NCBI GenBank assembly: GCA_016708345.1
Contig: JADJFX010000008.1
Coordinates: forward strand, 1 to 64,000
Length of the DNA: 64,000 nt
Direction: 5' to 3'
Origin: Candidatus Rhodoferax bjergmarkensis
GTDB lineage: Bacteria; Pseudomonadota; Gammaproteobacteria; Burkholderiales; Burkholderiaceae_C
The translations under genes were made by a program, and so were the position numbers. How positions within the stretch are numbered: position 1 is the first letter of the stretch; every line of letters begins with the position of its first letter. The notes under the pieces are model-generated. The model was not told the origin of the DNA and did not search any database. It worked only from the letters and a program-made list of their open reading frames with translations. Of the stretch, positions 26,082 to 34,815 are shown one piece after another.

Positions 26082-28192
26082 ACGGCTCCAAGCGAATGAA
26101 GGTCTGATTCCTTCTGGGTTTCAAATAACGGCAAGCGTATTGTGACGGTTGTACCCTTTTTCAGTTCACTTTCAACTTCTATTTTTCCCCCCAGTTCCTG
26201 CACATACTGAAAACTTTCGTAAGCTCCGATGCCCATCCCGGCTTGCTTGGTGGTCTGAAATGGTTTGAACAAGCGATCCCGAATAAAGTCCTGGGTCATA
26301 CCCTGTCCGGTATCCGCCACCACAATGCGTGCCTGGCCACCGGCACGGTCCAGCCGCAGCCAGACACGCCCGGTCGGCTCCGTGGCATCGAATGCATTTT
26401 GCACAACATGGCCAATGATTCGCTCCAGCCGTTCTTCATGACCGCGCGCATCCACCGACTCCAGCAACTCAACTTCGAGCTTTCTGCCACGCCCGGCTAC
26501 CACCTTTTCAATGCGTTGAACGATGGCACCAAGATTGACACCAAATGCTGCACCCGGCGGTGTGGCCCCTTCGCGCAGCTGAAGCATCATTTGGCGCATT
26601 CGATCCAGTGTATTTTCAACCGTCAGCAACATATCTTGCTGAAATTCCGGGTTATTGCCCAAGCGCTTGGCATTTTTCATCATCAAAGATAGCTGGGTCA
26701 CGATGTTTTTCAAATCGTGCACCACAAAGGCCGACATCCGGTTGAATGCGTCAAACTTGCGCACCTCCAGCAAGGCCTCGGTAGCCTGCATTTGCGCCAA
26801 AAAGCTGGCAGCTTGCTGACCGGCTGTTTTCAATAAGTCATTGACCTCCCAGTTCACGTCCATTCGCGTCCTGGAACTCGCCAGCACGACAAAACCGATG
26901 ATGTCGTCCCCCACCATCAAGGGCACGACCAGCCAGGCCTGGGCCAATTCACGCAACCAGGCTGGCAACTTCAGAGCCCCATAGCGCCGGGAAAAGGATC
27001 GGTATTCCTCCAGATTAATCACCCATCCACTGGTCAGCATGAATTGGCACATGGGTGAATTCACCTCTTCCTTGGCAAGCACTTCAGCCATATTCCAGCG
27101 CACGGTCTGACTGAACGCCGCCTCGCCCTTGGTTTTCAGCCAGAGCCCCCCGGCGGGGCTCTCCAACATATCTGCCAGTGCCCGAACCACCTGCTGCCCC
27201 ATCTCTTGGGGTGAATTTTTAACCGACAAGGCGCGGGTGAACTTGAGCCACTCCTCCCGGTAGTCGTATCGATAGCGAAAAAAATGCTTGCCCAAAAATA
27301 CGCGCAACTTCGCCCGCACCGCGCTGGACAATGACAGCATCACAAGAGCACTCAAGGCAAAAATCACCAAGCCCAACTGTAGAGCCCGCCCCCACTCACC
27401 CCCAAAATGGCGCAAGTAATAGCCGACCGCCGAAATAAACATCAGATAGACGCCAGCAATCAGCAAGGTTGCAGAATGAAACGCCGCCTTGGGAGAGATG
27501 CGTATGTTTGAGATCCAGTCGTGGCTGCGCGTACTTGAGAGCAGCAGCAATGGCACGATGGCAGCATGAACCGCGCCACGGATGCTCAGGGCATCATCGT
27601 CTCGATGATTGAACAGGACGGCCTGCGAAAACAAATACAAATCAAATATAAATGCCCCAGACAAACCCAGACACAAAGGTTTGATGCTCCAGAGCGAATC
27701 TTCCGTGGCGCTCCTGAAAACCTGCTCCAGCAAGACCATGCCAAAAACCGGAAAAGCCATTGAACTGAACAGCAGCTGTCTCGTGGCGTCACCAAATTTT
27801 TCAAACCCCATCACCTCTGAAAACCATGCGAACAGGCCAAACATCGTCAAAACAATGGCGACAAAAACCATCCAGTCAGTGCCTCTGCGTGACTTTTTTT
27901 GCGCGCTGTCCGACCGAAGTAATAACAACAGGAATGCATACCAACCTGCGTACCTAAGTTGATCCGACAAACTGCTCAGGGCCAAAGGCAATGCGTGCTC
28001 TGTTCCCAGCGTCACCAAACCAAAGCAGCCCCACAGCGCACTGAACACGACGGCCGCGAGTATGGCAAGCTTGGACCACTCGCGTGGCACCCGAAAGTAG
28101 TCAACCTGGAGCAGCCGCAGTGCAAAAGCCGCATAGAACACGCTGACCAGACCGAAGGACAATACCGTCAGGAGAAGGTTACTGCGATCCAT
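26078..28192 (-). CDS. prsK: PEP-CTERM system sensor histidine kinase
   Basis: 704 residues. Residues 1 to about 300 are a multi-pass membrane region (about ten hydrophobic segments); about 310-480 form a GAF-like sensor domain; the phospho-acceptor is H492 in FVVHDLKNIVTQLSLM; the ATPase domain has NAFDAT (about 599), DTGQGM (about 628) and GMGIGAYES. HDLKN rather than HELRT is typical of PrsK. It is thought to phosphorylate PrsR. It lies between the EpsB-type transferase and prsR in one - strand operon. Confidence 0.9.
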   Translation of the reverse strand: MDRSNLLLTVLSFGLVSVFYAAFALRLLQVDYFRVPREWSKLAILAAVVFSALWGCFGLVTLGTEHALPLALSSLSDQLRYAGWYAFLLLLLRSDSAQKKSRRGTDWMVFVAIVLTMFGLFAWFSEVMGFEKFGDATRQLLFSSMAFPVFGMVLLEQVFRSATEDSLWSIKPLCLGLSGAFIFDLYLFSQAVLFNHRDDDALSIRGAVHAAIVPLLLLSSTRSHDWISNIRISPKAAFHSATLLIAGVYLMFISAVGYYLRHFGGEWGRALQLGLVIFALSALVMLSLSSAVRAKLRVFLGKHFFRYRYDYREEWLKFTRALSVKNSPQEMGQQVVRALADMLESPAGGLWLKTKGEAAFSQTVRWNMAEVLAKEEVNSPMCQFMLTSGWVINLEEYRSFSRRYGALKLPAWLRELAQAWLVVPLMVGDDIIGFVVLASSRTRMDVNWEVNDLLKTAGQQAASFLAQMQATEALLEVRKFDAFNRMSAFVVHDLKNIVTQLSLMMKNAKRLGNNPEFQQDMLLTVENTLDRMRQMMLQLREGATPPGAAFGVNLGAIVQRIEKVVAGRGRKLEVELLESVDARGHEERLERIIGHVVQNAFDATEPTGRVWLRLDRAGGQARIVVADTGQGMTQDFIRDRLFKPFQTTKQAGMGIGAYESFQYVQELGGKIEVESELKKGTTVTIRLPLFETQKESDLHSLGAV

Positions 28193-28245
28193 GGCTAAAA
28201 CCTAAAGTAGAAGCGGCACAACTGCATAGCTGTTGTCATTTGAGC

Positions 28246-29640
28246 CTAATGGGAGCCCTTGCCCGTCAAGACAACACCAACAGTTTCAAAAAGAACCACG
28301 AGATCAAGAAACAAAGTGTGATTTTTAACGTAATACAGGTCGTACTGAAGTTTCTCTGCTGAATCTTCTGCGGATGCTCCGAACTGATAGCGAACCTGGG
28401 CCCAACCTGTAATACCAGGCTTGACGCTCTGGCGCACAGCAAAATAGGGAATTTCCTGTGTCAACTTATCCACCAAGTAGGGGCGCTCGGGGCGAGGCCC
28501 CACCAAACTCATGTCACCGGCCAACACACTGAACAACTGGGGCAACTCGTCAATTCTCAACTTACGAATAATCTTGCCAACCCGGGTTAAACGATCATCT
28601 GTGGCTGTTGCTGAGGTGATGGATGGCAGTGGTTTGCCATCTTTTTCGGCGTCGGTTCGCATGCTGCGAAATTTGACGACATTGAACAGTCGGCCATTCA
28701 AACCAACGCGCTCCTGAAGGTACAAAATGGGCGAGCCGCTCTCCAGCACAATCAAAATGCTCGTCACCAGCATGATTGGAAAAGTCAGCACCATCAAAAT
28801 CGCAGCGAACACCATATCAAAAACTCGCTTCACCATGGCGCGCACCCAGCCCTGCCCAAAACCCTCACCAAAAATAAGCCAGCCTGCAGAGACCGAGTCA
28901 AGCCTGATCTGACCCAAAGTTTTTTCAAAGTGGGTGGCAATGTCAACCACCCGCACGCCCTGCAGCTTGCAATCGAGCAGTTCACGCAGCGGCATGCTGC
29001 CTCCGCGACGTTCGGACAACGCAACCACGATTTCATCAACCTGTTCATCCATGACAATGTCCGTCAATGATTTGTTCGGCGACAAACGGCCCCACGCGGA
29101 AATTTCCGCTTCTGCCTCATTGGGGCTGGCGTAATAGCCGATCAAATCGACATTGGGGTCTGATTTTTTTAGCGTCTTGGCCACCAGCTTGGCCCGTGTG
29201 CCGGTTCCAAAAATCAACACCCGCTGGCGCAGCATGGTTCTGGACTTGGCATGCATCGAATAAACCCGATTGACCAGCAGCAGGGTCAACCCCGCCACCA
29301 CAATCATCAATAACATTCTTCCACTTTCCAGCTTCATGGGTGAAAGATGAAAGAACCCATACACCAGTGGCAACGAAAAACAAAAGGCCAACGCCGCCCG
29401 TGCACTCGTTTGTCCAAAGGTTCGAATATGAACACGCTGGTAAAAGCCCAGACTGGCATTGATGAGCAGGATACCCGCAAGCAACAGCACAGACGTGCTA
29501 ATGAGCAATGATGAAACTGCTACCGGTTCAGGCACCTGGGTCAGGATGCCCACCACCAAGGTTGCCACCACCAAACCAAGATCGAAAAAAATCTGTAAGA
29601 GTGTGCGCTTGTGGAAGTAATGATTAAATATCTTGATCAT
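28246..29640 (-). CDS. EpsB-type undecaprenyl-phosphate sugar phosphotransferase (PEP-CTERM/exosortase system)
   Basis: 464 residues from ATG 29640 (MIKIFNHYFHKRTLLQIFFD). The frame stays open 246 bases further upstream, but that part is encoded by the large palindrome and is not family sequence. Four to five N-terminal membrane helices, a CoA-binding-like Rossmann segment (VLIFGTGTRAKLVAKTLKKS), then the bacterial sugar transferase domain with RVGLNGRLFNVVKFRSMRTD, LRIDELPQLFSVLAGDMSLV and GPRPERPYL. It attaches the first sugar phosphate to undecaprenyl phosphate and starts exopolysaccharide repeat units. This form is the TIGR03013-type subfamily tied to exosortase clusters. Confidence 0.9.
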   Translation of the reverse strand: MIKIFNHYFHKRTLLQIFFDLGLVVATLVVGILTQVPEPVAVSSLLISTSVLLLAGILLINASLGFYQRVHIRTFGQTSARAALAFCFSLPLVYGFFHLSPMKLESGRMLLMIVVAGLTLLLVNRVYSMHAKSRTMLRQRVLIFGTGTRAKLVAKTLKKSDPNVDLIGYYASPNEAEAEISAWGRLSPNKSLTDIVMDEQVDEIVVALSERRGGSMPLRELLDCKLQGVRVVDIATHFEKTLGQIRLDSVSAGWLIFGEGFGQGWVRAMVKRVFDMVFAAILMVLTFPIMLVTSILIVLESGSPILYLQERVGLNGRLFNVVKFRSMRTDAEKDGKPLPSITSATATDDRLTRVGKIIRKLRIDELPQLFSVLAGDMSLVGPRPERPYLVDKLTQEIPYFAVRQSVKPGITGWAQVRYQFGASAEDSAEKLQYDLYYVKNHTLFLDLVVLFETVGVVLTGKGSH

Positions 29641-29681
29641 GTTGTGAGTCCACGCTCTCTTGCTCAGTTCAGGATGTGGAT

Positions 29682-29843
29682 AGTGCTTAGTTGCAGAAAT
29701 CTCGCGACATTCAAAATGCTTTGCATCTACGATTGCTGCGTTGCAAATCCGCGCCATAGCTGGTGCTATGGCTGTGGTTTGCGCCTTGCACTCGCAGCGC
29801 AAAGCACTTTTCGATGTATCGCGGACTTCTGCAACTAAGCACT
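29682..29843. repeat. 162-base near-palindrome (hairpin/MITE-like element)
   Basis: The left end AGTGCTTAGTTGCAGAA (29682-29698) and right end TTCTGCAACTAAGCACT (29827-29843) are exact inverted repeats of 17 bases. Inside, the arms continue imperfectly: TCTCGCGAC against GTATCGCGGA, ATGCTTTGCA against GCAAAGCACT, and GCCATAGC against GCTATGGC around the centre TGGT (29754-29765). The whole would fold into a long cruciform or transcript hairpin. It lies 41 bases upstream of the EpsB-type gene start and may influence its expression. No transposase is encoded within. Confidence 0.85.
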
Positions 29844-29994
29844 TGTAATAACGCCCATGCACTCCACCAGCACAGCGGTCGTTCATATTACACGTGACCG
29901 CCAGGGTTTCAAAGCATCGACCAACCTGTGCAGCGCGAATTTGCGGACTTAGTCAGCTTTTGATCACAGTCCGGCAGCCGCCGCCACACACCAC

Positions 29995-31239
29995 CTAAAC
30001 CAGCACCTCAGCGCAAGGCGGGTGCCCCAAAAAACCTTGTGGACTGGCACTTGCGCCATAGGCTCCTGACTGCAGCAACACAACAAAATCCCCCACCTGC
30101 GCCACCGAAAGCGTCATGCGGTCAGCCAGCAGGTCCAGCGGCGTACACAGCGGCCCCACCACGCAAACCGATTCGGTCTCCGCTGAATCGACTTTATTGC
30201 CAATCAAAACAGGGTAGTTTTTACGGATGACCTGGCCAAAATTACCGGATGCCGCCAAATGGTGGTGCAAGCCTCCGTCCAAAACCAAAAACACTTGCCC
30301 CCGGGAAATTTTTCGGTCCACGACGCGGGCCACATAAACACCCGCTTCACCAACCAGATACCGGCCCAGCTCCATCACCAGCGAAGCCTGCGGCAGCTCG
30401 GTGCTGGCTCGTTCGACCAAATTCGCCAGGTTATCCCCAATGGGTGCCAGATCGAGCGGCTGCTCCCCCGGGAAATAGGCAATACCAAACCCGCCACCCA
30501 AATTCAATGAACGCACCGGCAGCGGGGCATCATGTGCCAGTCGAACGGCCAACTCATACGACTTTTGCTGGGCTTCGCAAATGGCCTTTGCATGCAGATT
30601 TTGCGAACCGGCAAACAAGTGAAAACCTTCAAAGGCCAGACCGGCGCGGCCAATTTCCGCCAACACCAAGGGGACTTGCTCCGCATCCACCCCAAACTGC
30701 TTGGGCCCACCGCCCATTTTCATGCCGGAACCTTTGAGCTCAAAGTCCGGATTCACCCGTACCGCCACACGGGCAGGCAACCCCAGGTCACTGGAGATCG
30801 CCTCCAATGCGGCCACTTCACGAAACGACTCGACATTGATCAGCACCCGCGACGCCACCGCCTGGCGCAACTCGGCCTCACGCTTGCCTGGCCCGGCAAA
30901 ACTGATCTCCTGTGGCTTGGCCCCTGCATCCAGGGCCACTTTCAACTCACCCGCCGAGGCCACATCGATGCCATCCACCAACCCCGCCAGGTACCCCACC
31001 ACCGCGGGCATCGGATTGGCCTTCATCGCGTAATGCAGTTTGACCCCACCGGGAAGCACAGCGCGCAGCTGGGAGACACGCGAACTTATGAGGGAGCGGT
31101 CATAAGCGTAAAAAGGGGTTTGCCCCACCCTGGCGGCAAGCAGTGACAAACGCAGCCCCCCAATCAGCAACTCGCCTTCGCTGGCGGGAAACTGCTCAAG
31201 GGCCGCATGCTTTGGCAGGTGACTTTCAGAAAGTGTCAT
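29995..31239 (-). CDS. PLP-dependent decarboxylase, exosortase A system-associated
   Basis: 414 residues of fold type III (ornithine/diaminopimelate decarboxylase family). The PLP lysine is in VKLHYAMKANPMPAVVGYLA (residue about 70); GGGFGIAYFPGE is the phosphate-binding glycine loop; ELGRYLVGEAGVYV and CVVGPLCTPLDLLAD the C-terminal active-site parts. The subfamily co-occurs with exosortase A clusters together with the acyl-CoA ligase upstream. Its substrate is unknown; it is not a housekeeping LysA. The gene follows the ligase by 34 bases. Confidence 0.88.
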   Translation of the reverse strand: MTLSESHLPKHAALEQFPASEGELLIGGLRLSLLAARVGQTPFYAYDRSLISSRVSQLRAVLPGGVKLHYAMKANPMPAVVGYLAGLVDGIDVASAGELKVALDAGAKPQEISFAGPGKREAELRQAVASRVLINVESFREVAALEAISSDLGLPARVAVRVNPDFELKGSGMKMGGGPKQFGVDAEQVPLVLAEIGRAGLAFEGFHLFAGSQNLHAKAICEAQQKSYELAVRLAHDAPLPVRSLNLGGGFGIAYFPGEQPLDLAPIGDNLANLVERASTELPQASLVMELGRYLVGEAGVYVARVVDRKISRGQVFLVLDGGLHHHLAASGNFGQVIRKNYPVLIGNKVDSAETESVCVVGPLCTPLDLLADRMTLSVAQVGDFVVLLQSGAYGASASPQGFLGHPPCAEVLV

Positions 31240-31273
31240 GGTTTAAGCAGTGCTGGATCAAGGAGGTGCGTAT

Positions 31274-32905
31274 TCACGCCCGATGGCGCCGGATCCACTC
31301 GGTGGACAATAGTTTGCGGTCGATCTTGCCATTCGGGTTGCGTGGCAGGGGGCCGGCAACAATTTCAATGCTGGCGGGCACCATATAGGCAGGCATCCGG
31401 GAGCGGCACTCATGTATCAAGGTTTTTTCGGCTGTAGCGCACGTAGAATCTGCGCAAGTAGCTATCATATGTATAGCACACCCAAGCATTGGGTGGTCCA
31501 CGCCAAAAGCCACACACTCCTGCACCAGCCGGGTGGCGTACAAGACTTCTTCGACCTCGGTCGGGCTGACCCGATAACCCGACGTTTTGATCATCTCATC
31601 ACGCCGACCTATAAAGTACAGAAAGCCTTCGGCGTCGCGACACACCGTGTCACCGGAAAAAACAGCGAATTCGGGCAATTGCAGGCCCGCCGGGTGGGCG
31701 GCTGCGTCGACCGCGAGTGCTTTGAAGCGTTCAGCCGTTTTTTCAGCATCATTCCAGTACCCCATTCCCACCAGGGCACCCCGGTGAACCAGTTCACCGG
31801 GCTCGTCTGGCGCGCAGGGCGTGCCATCGTCGCGCAGGACCAGAATTTCGGCGTTCGGAATGGCTTTGCCAATGGAGTCGGGGCGCCGGTCCACCTCTTC
31901 GGGCGGCAGGTAAGTGGACCGAAAGGCCTCCGTGAGGCCATACATCAAAAATGGTTTGGCCTGGGGCACCCGTTGGCGCAACAAGCCCAAAGTCTCACGC
32001 GGCATGCGCCCCCCCGTGTTGGCAAAGTAGCGCAATTTTTCTTGAATAGCGGCTGGCCACTCCAATTGCGCCAGTTGAATGTACAAGGGCGGCACGGCGG
32101 TCAGGCCCGTCACACCTTCACGCGCCATGGTCTTGAGCACATCGCGGGGCAGCAAATAGTTCAGCAGTGCCACCCGTGCGCCCACATGGAAAGCCGTTGT
32201 CAACTGACTGAAACCCGCATCAAACGACAAGGGCAAGGCTGCAAGCAAGGTGTCCTGCGCGTCGTTTTCAAGGTAAGACGCCACACTTTTGGCCCCGGCC
32301 ACCATGTTGCGATGCGACAGAACCACGCCTTTGGGACTGCCGGTGCTGCCAGAGGTGTACAAAATGGCCACCATGTCCGCGTCAATCACGCGGTGTCCAT
32401 GTCGAGTCGGCGCGTTGCTCAGCAAATCACTCCAGCGAACGGTCTCCAAAGGCGCAGGCACCTGCACAGTGCTGGTGCCATCGGATGCTTGAGCGTCAAC
32501 CGACGCATCCGTGACCACAACATGACGCAAATCAAGACAGGTGCTCAAAACGGTATGCAGCAAAGGCAGTCGTGCAGGTGAGGTGACCAGCACACGCACA
32601 TTGCAGTCGCGCAGAATAAAGGCCACTTGTTCTGGCTTGAGCAAGGGATTGACCGGCACAAAAACACACCCAGCCGCCGCCGAACCAAAGCTGGCTATCA
32701 CCGTCTCAAACCGCTTTTCAAGGTAGACAGCCACCCGCTCGCCACGCGCCAACCCCACGCCCGCCAAGCCGGCCGCGAACCGGGCAACCCCAGCTGCCAA
32801 ATCGGCATAGCTCACATGTATGCCGCCATCAGTTAGCGCCAACGCCGCCGGTGTTCGGTGGGCCGCCAGCGTTATCAGTTCATGCAGCAGGTTGGATTCG
32901 GTCAT
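31274..32905 (-). CDS. acyl-CoA ligase (AMP-forming), exosortase A system-associated
   Basis: 543 residues of the ANL superfamily. Seen: VAILYTSGSTGSPKGVVLSH (P-loop-like A3 motif), MYGLTEAFRSTYLPP (A5), FSGDTVCRDAEGFLYFIGRR (A7/A8) and RNPNGKIDRKLLS with the C-terminal catalytic lysine. It activates an acyl group as adenylate and would load CoA or the nearby acyl carrier protein (33094). Residues about 480-494 (MIATCADSTCATAEK) are encoded by a dispersed repeat copy without changing the overall length much. First gene of a two-gene operon with the decarboxylase. Confidence 0.9.
   Translation of the reverse strand: MTESNLLHELITLAAHRTPAALALTDGGIHVSYADLAAGVARFAAGLAGVGLARGERVAVYLEKRFETVIASFGSAAAGCVFVPVNPLLKPEQVAFILRDCNVRVLVTSPARLPLLHTVLSTCLDLRHVVVTDASVDAQASDGTSTVQVPAPLETVRWSDLLSNAPTRHGHRVIDADMVAILYTSGSTGSPKGVVLSHRNMVAGAKSVASYLENDAQDTLLAALPLSFDAGFSQLTTAFHVGARVALLNYLLPRDVLKTMAREGVTGLTAVPPLYIQLAQLEWPAAIQEKLRYFANTGGRMPRETLGLLRQRVPQAKPFLMYGLTEAFRSTYLPPEEVDRRPDSIGKAIPNAEILVLRDDGTPCAPDEPGELVHRGALVGMGYWNDAEKTAERFKALAVDAAAHPAGLQLPEFAVFSGDTVCRDAEGFLYFIGRRDEMIKTSGYRVSPTEVEEVLYATRLVQECVAFGVDHPMLGCAIHMIATCADSTCATAEKTLIHECRSRMPAYMVPASIEIVAGPLPRNPNGKIDRKLLSTEWIRRHRA
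31424..31475. repeat. dispersed short repeat, copy J, inside the acyl-CoA ligase gene
   Basis: Read on the - strand: ATATGATAGCTACTTGCGCA, then GATTCTACGTGCG, matching the blocks of copies B, C and E. It is in frame within the coding sequence, in the small C-terminal domain ahead of the conserved MPAYMVP. Confidence 0.7.
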
Positions 32906-33093
32906 AAAAGATATGGGGCGGCAGATACTGCAGACGCTACGAGAAATAGGCCTGCAGCGGAAAAGTATCTCACAGGCTTGGGAAGCCTTTGGACTCTAAA
33001 ATGAGCCGTTTCGGGCAGCCTGCCCTGATTCGTTCGTTACGTTAACGTAAAAAAACAAATTTGCATGGTTCGGAGTGCGCGACCATCCGAGGC

Positions 33094-33366
33094 ATGAAAG
33101 TTAGGGAGTTCCAATTGAATGTTGCAAAAGAAGTGCTTCGCGTTCTTGATCACAGTCTGAGCTTGAACGGCCGGTCGGCCACGTTCACACGTGAAACGCC
33201 TTTGCTCGGGGCCCTTCCTGAGCTCGATTCCATGGCGGTTGTCACGCTGATCACAACGCTTGAAGCGCAGTTTGGTTTGACGATTCACGACGACGATATT
33301 GATGGCACCACTTTTTCCACCGTAGGGTCATTGACCGATTTTGTGAGTGCAAAACTGGCGGCTTGA
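33094..33366 (+). CDS. acyl carrier protein of the exosortase-associated cluster
   Basis: 90 residues from ATG 33094 (GAGG 4 bases before it); the frame is open further to a TTG at 33061. MKVREFQLNVAKEVLRVLDH starts the first helix; the phosphopantetheine attachment serine lies in LPELDSMAVVTLITTLEAQF (DSM instead of the usual DSL), followed by DDDIDGTTFSTVGSLTDFV. It is divergent from the acyl-CoA ligase, its likely loading partner, which is 188 bases away. An acyl chain carried here may modify the exopolysaccharide or a lipid anchor; this is inference. Confidence 0.8.
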   Translation: MKVREFQLNVAKEVLRVLDHSLSLNGRSATFTRETPLLGALPELDSMAVVTLITTLEAQFGLTIHDDDIDGTTFSTVGSLTDFVSAKLAA

Positions 33367-33418
33367 GCGACCTTTCACAAACCGCACCAGCAAGATTTTT
33401 ACGCTTGTATTTTCGCGT

Positions 33419-33733
33419 TTAGCTGGTGGCAACGTTGGTAAAAAAGGACTTGCCGAGTTTTGCGGCAATGCCAGTTACGCCATTTTTGCGGTCTACCCGC
33501 ACAACCTCACCTTCGCAAACCAGCTTGAGCACCTCTCCGCGAACGGTGACTTCAACCGTGAAGTTCACGCGTGAGCCTGGTTCTTGCGAGCCTTGTGTTT
33601 CGAAATAAACACCCGTCGCACTGATGTTGCGGGTCAAGCCCTTCGCACCACTCATGTCGACGGGCAATTCGGTATCGAATCGATCGGCACCGCGGTCCTG
33701 ATTCACAGGAAACACAGCTTTATGCGGCTTCAT
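33419..33733 (-). CDS. PilZ domain protein
   Basis: About 104 residues from ATG 33733 (MKPHKAVFPVNQDRGADRFD), chosen because GGGA lies eight bases upstream; ATGs at 33745 and 33808 are alternatives. The c-di-GMP-binding motif is split as usual: RGADRF (RxxxR) near residue 14 and RNISATGVYFE ([D/N]xSxxG) near 34. A single-domain PilZ protein next to exopolysaccharide genes suggests c-di-GMP control of surface polysaccharide, though direct partners are unknown. It converges with the acyl carrier protein gene. Confidence 0.8.
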   Translation of the reverse strand: MKPHKAVFPVNQDRGADRFDTELPVDMSGAKGLTRNISATGVYFETQGSQEPGSRVNFTVEVTVRGEVLKLVCEGEVVRVDRKNGVTGIAAKLGKSFFTNVATS

Positions 33734-33944
33734 TATTTTTCCCATATCCGAGAAATTTTGAGAAATTTCGAGTAATTTGAACAACAAACTGTAAACAGAG
33801 CGTGACACGCATGATTCGTGCCGCCCTCATTTTTACTTGTGTTTGCTGTTAAATATCAAAGACTTACAAAGTCTTTCACAATTTCAAAAGCATGCCTGTA
33901 TGCAGTGCTCACTCAGGCTGTAAACCAATCCGACACCCCTGCCC

Positions 33945-34784
33945 TCAACAACCCAACCGGCGGCAAATTTCCAAAGTTGCTGCACTTTGGTTCATGGCGT
34001 AAAAATGCAAGCCCGGTGCACCGCCAGCGCGCAACTGCTCGCACAGGTCGGTAACCACGTCCAGCCCGAAGGCCTTGATGGACGCCGCATCGTCGCCAAA
34101 CGCTTGCAAACGCAGGCGAATCCAGCGCGGAATCTCAGCACCGCAGGCATCACTGAAACGCATGAGCTGGGTGGAACTGGTAATGGGCATGATGCCCGGC
34201 ACCACCGGAATGGTGATACCCAGTGCATCGGCTTCGGCAACAAAATGAAAGTAGGCGTCGGCGTTGTAAAAATACTGGGTAATGGCCGAGTTCGCACCTG
34301 CCTTGACCTTTGCGGCAAACGCCTGCAAATCGCTGGCGGGTGACTTGGCTTGGGGGTGAATCTCGGGGTAAGCGGCGACTTCGATCAAAAAGTCATTCCC
34401 GGTTTCTTCCCGGATAAAGGCAACCAGATCGCTGGCGTAGTGAAATTCACCGCCTGCACCATAACCACTGGGCAAATCACCGCGCAAGGCCACCAGCCGT
34501 TTCACCCCCATGGCTTTGAGCATCGCCAACTGCTCGCGCACGGTGGCTTTGGTGGCACCAATGCAGGAAAAATGCGAGGCGGCGGCCATGCCTTCGGCCA
34601 AGATGTCGCGCACGGTATTGAAAGTGCCTTCCTGGGTAGAGCCACCAGCGCCAAAGGTCACCGAACAAAACTCGGGCTTCAGGGCATACAGCTGCTGGCG
34701 CACCAGACGCAGCTTTTCCACGCCCTCCGGGGTTTTGGGTGGAAAAAATTCGATACTCAGGGGAATGCGAGGGGTCTCGGTCAT
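33945..34784 (-). CDS. metF: methylenetetrahydrofolate reductase
   Basis: 279 residues from ATG 34784 (MTETPRIPLSIEFFPPKTPE). It reduces 5,10-methylene-THF to 5-methyl-THF for methionine synthesis. Landmarks: SIEFFPPK with the catalytic Glu, VTFGAGGSTQEGT, HFSCIGATK, LALRGDLP-type segment (VALRGDLPSGYG) and QYFYNADAYFHFV for FAD and folate binding, plus PGIMPITSS. The gene follows tlyA and ahcY in the same direction, forming the methyl-cycle operon under the riboswitch. Confidence 0.95.
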   Translation of the reverse strand: MTETPRIPLSIEFFPPKTPEGVEKLRLVRQQLYALKPEFCSVTFGAGGSTQEGTFNTVRDILAEGMAAASHFSCIGATKATVREQLAMLKAMGVKRLVALRGDLPSGYGAGGEFHYASDLVAFIREETGNDFLIEVAAYPEIHPQAKSPASDLQAFAAKVKAGANSAITQYFYNADAYFHFVAEADALGITIPVVPGIMPITSSTQLMRFSDACGAEIPRWIRLRLQAFGDDAASIKAFGLDVVTDLCEQLRAGGAPGLHFYAMNQSAATLEICRRLGC

Positions 34785-34815
34785 GGCAGATTTCTCAAAG
34801 ATTTCTAGACATTTT

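Noticed and set aside
28193..28245. Possible repeat copy or terminator between the EpsB-type gene and prsK
   Set aside because: CATAGCTG alone is too short a match and no stable hairpin with a T-run is seen.
29641..29886. N-terminal extension of the EpsB-type transferase by 82 codons
   Set aside because: The extension is encoded mainly by the palindromic element and does not resemble the family, whose proteins start at MIKIFNHYF-like sequence.
31412..32581. 389-codon + strand frame opposite the acyl-CoA ligase
   Set aside because: Low-complexity translation and no family; the ligase motifs are on the other strand.
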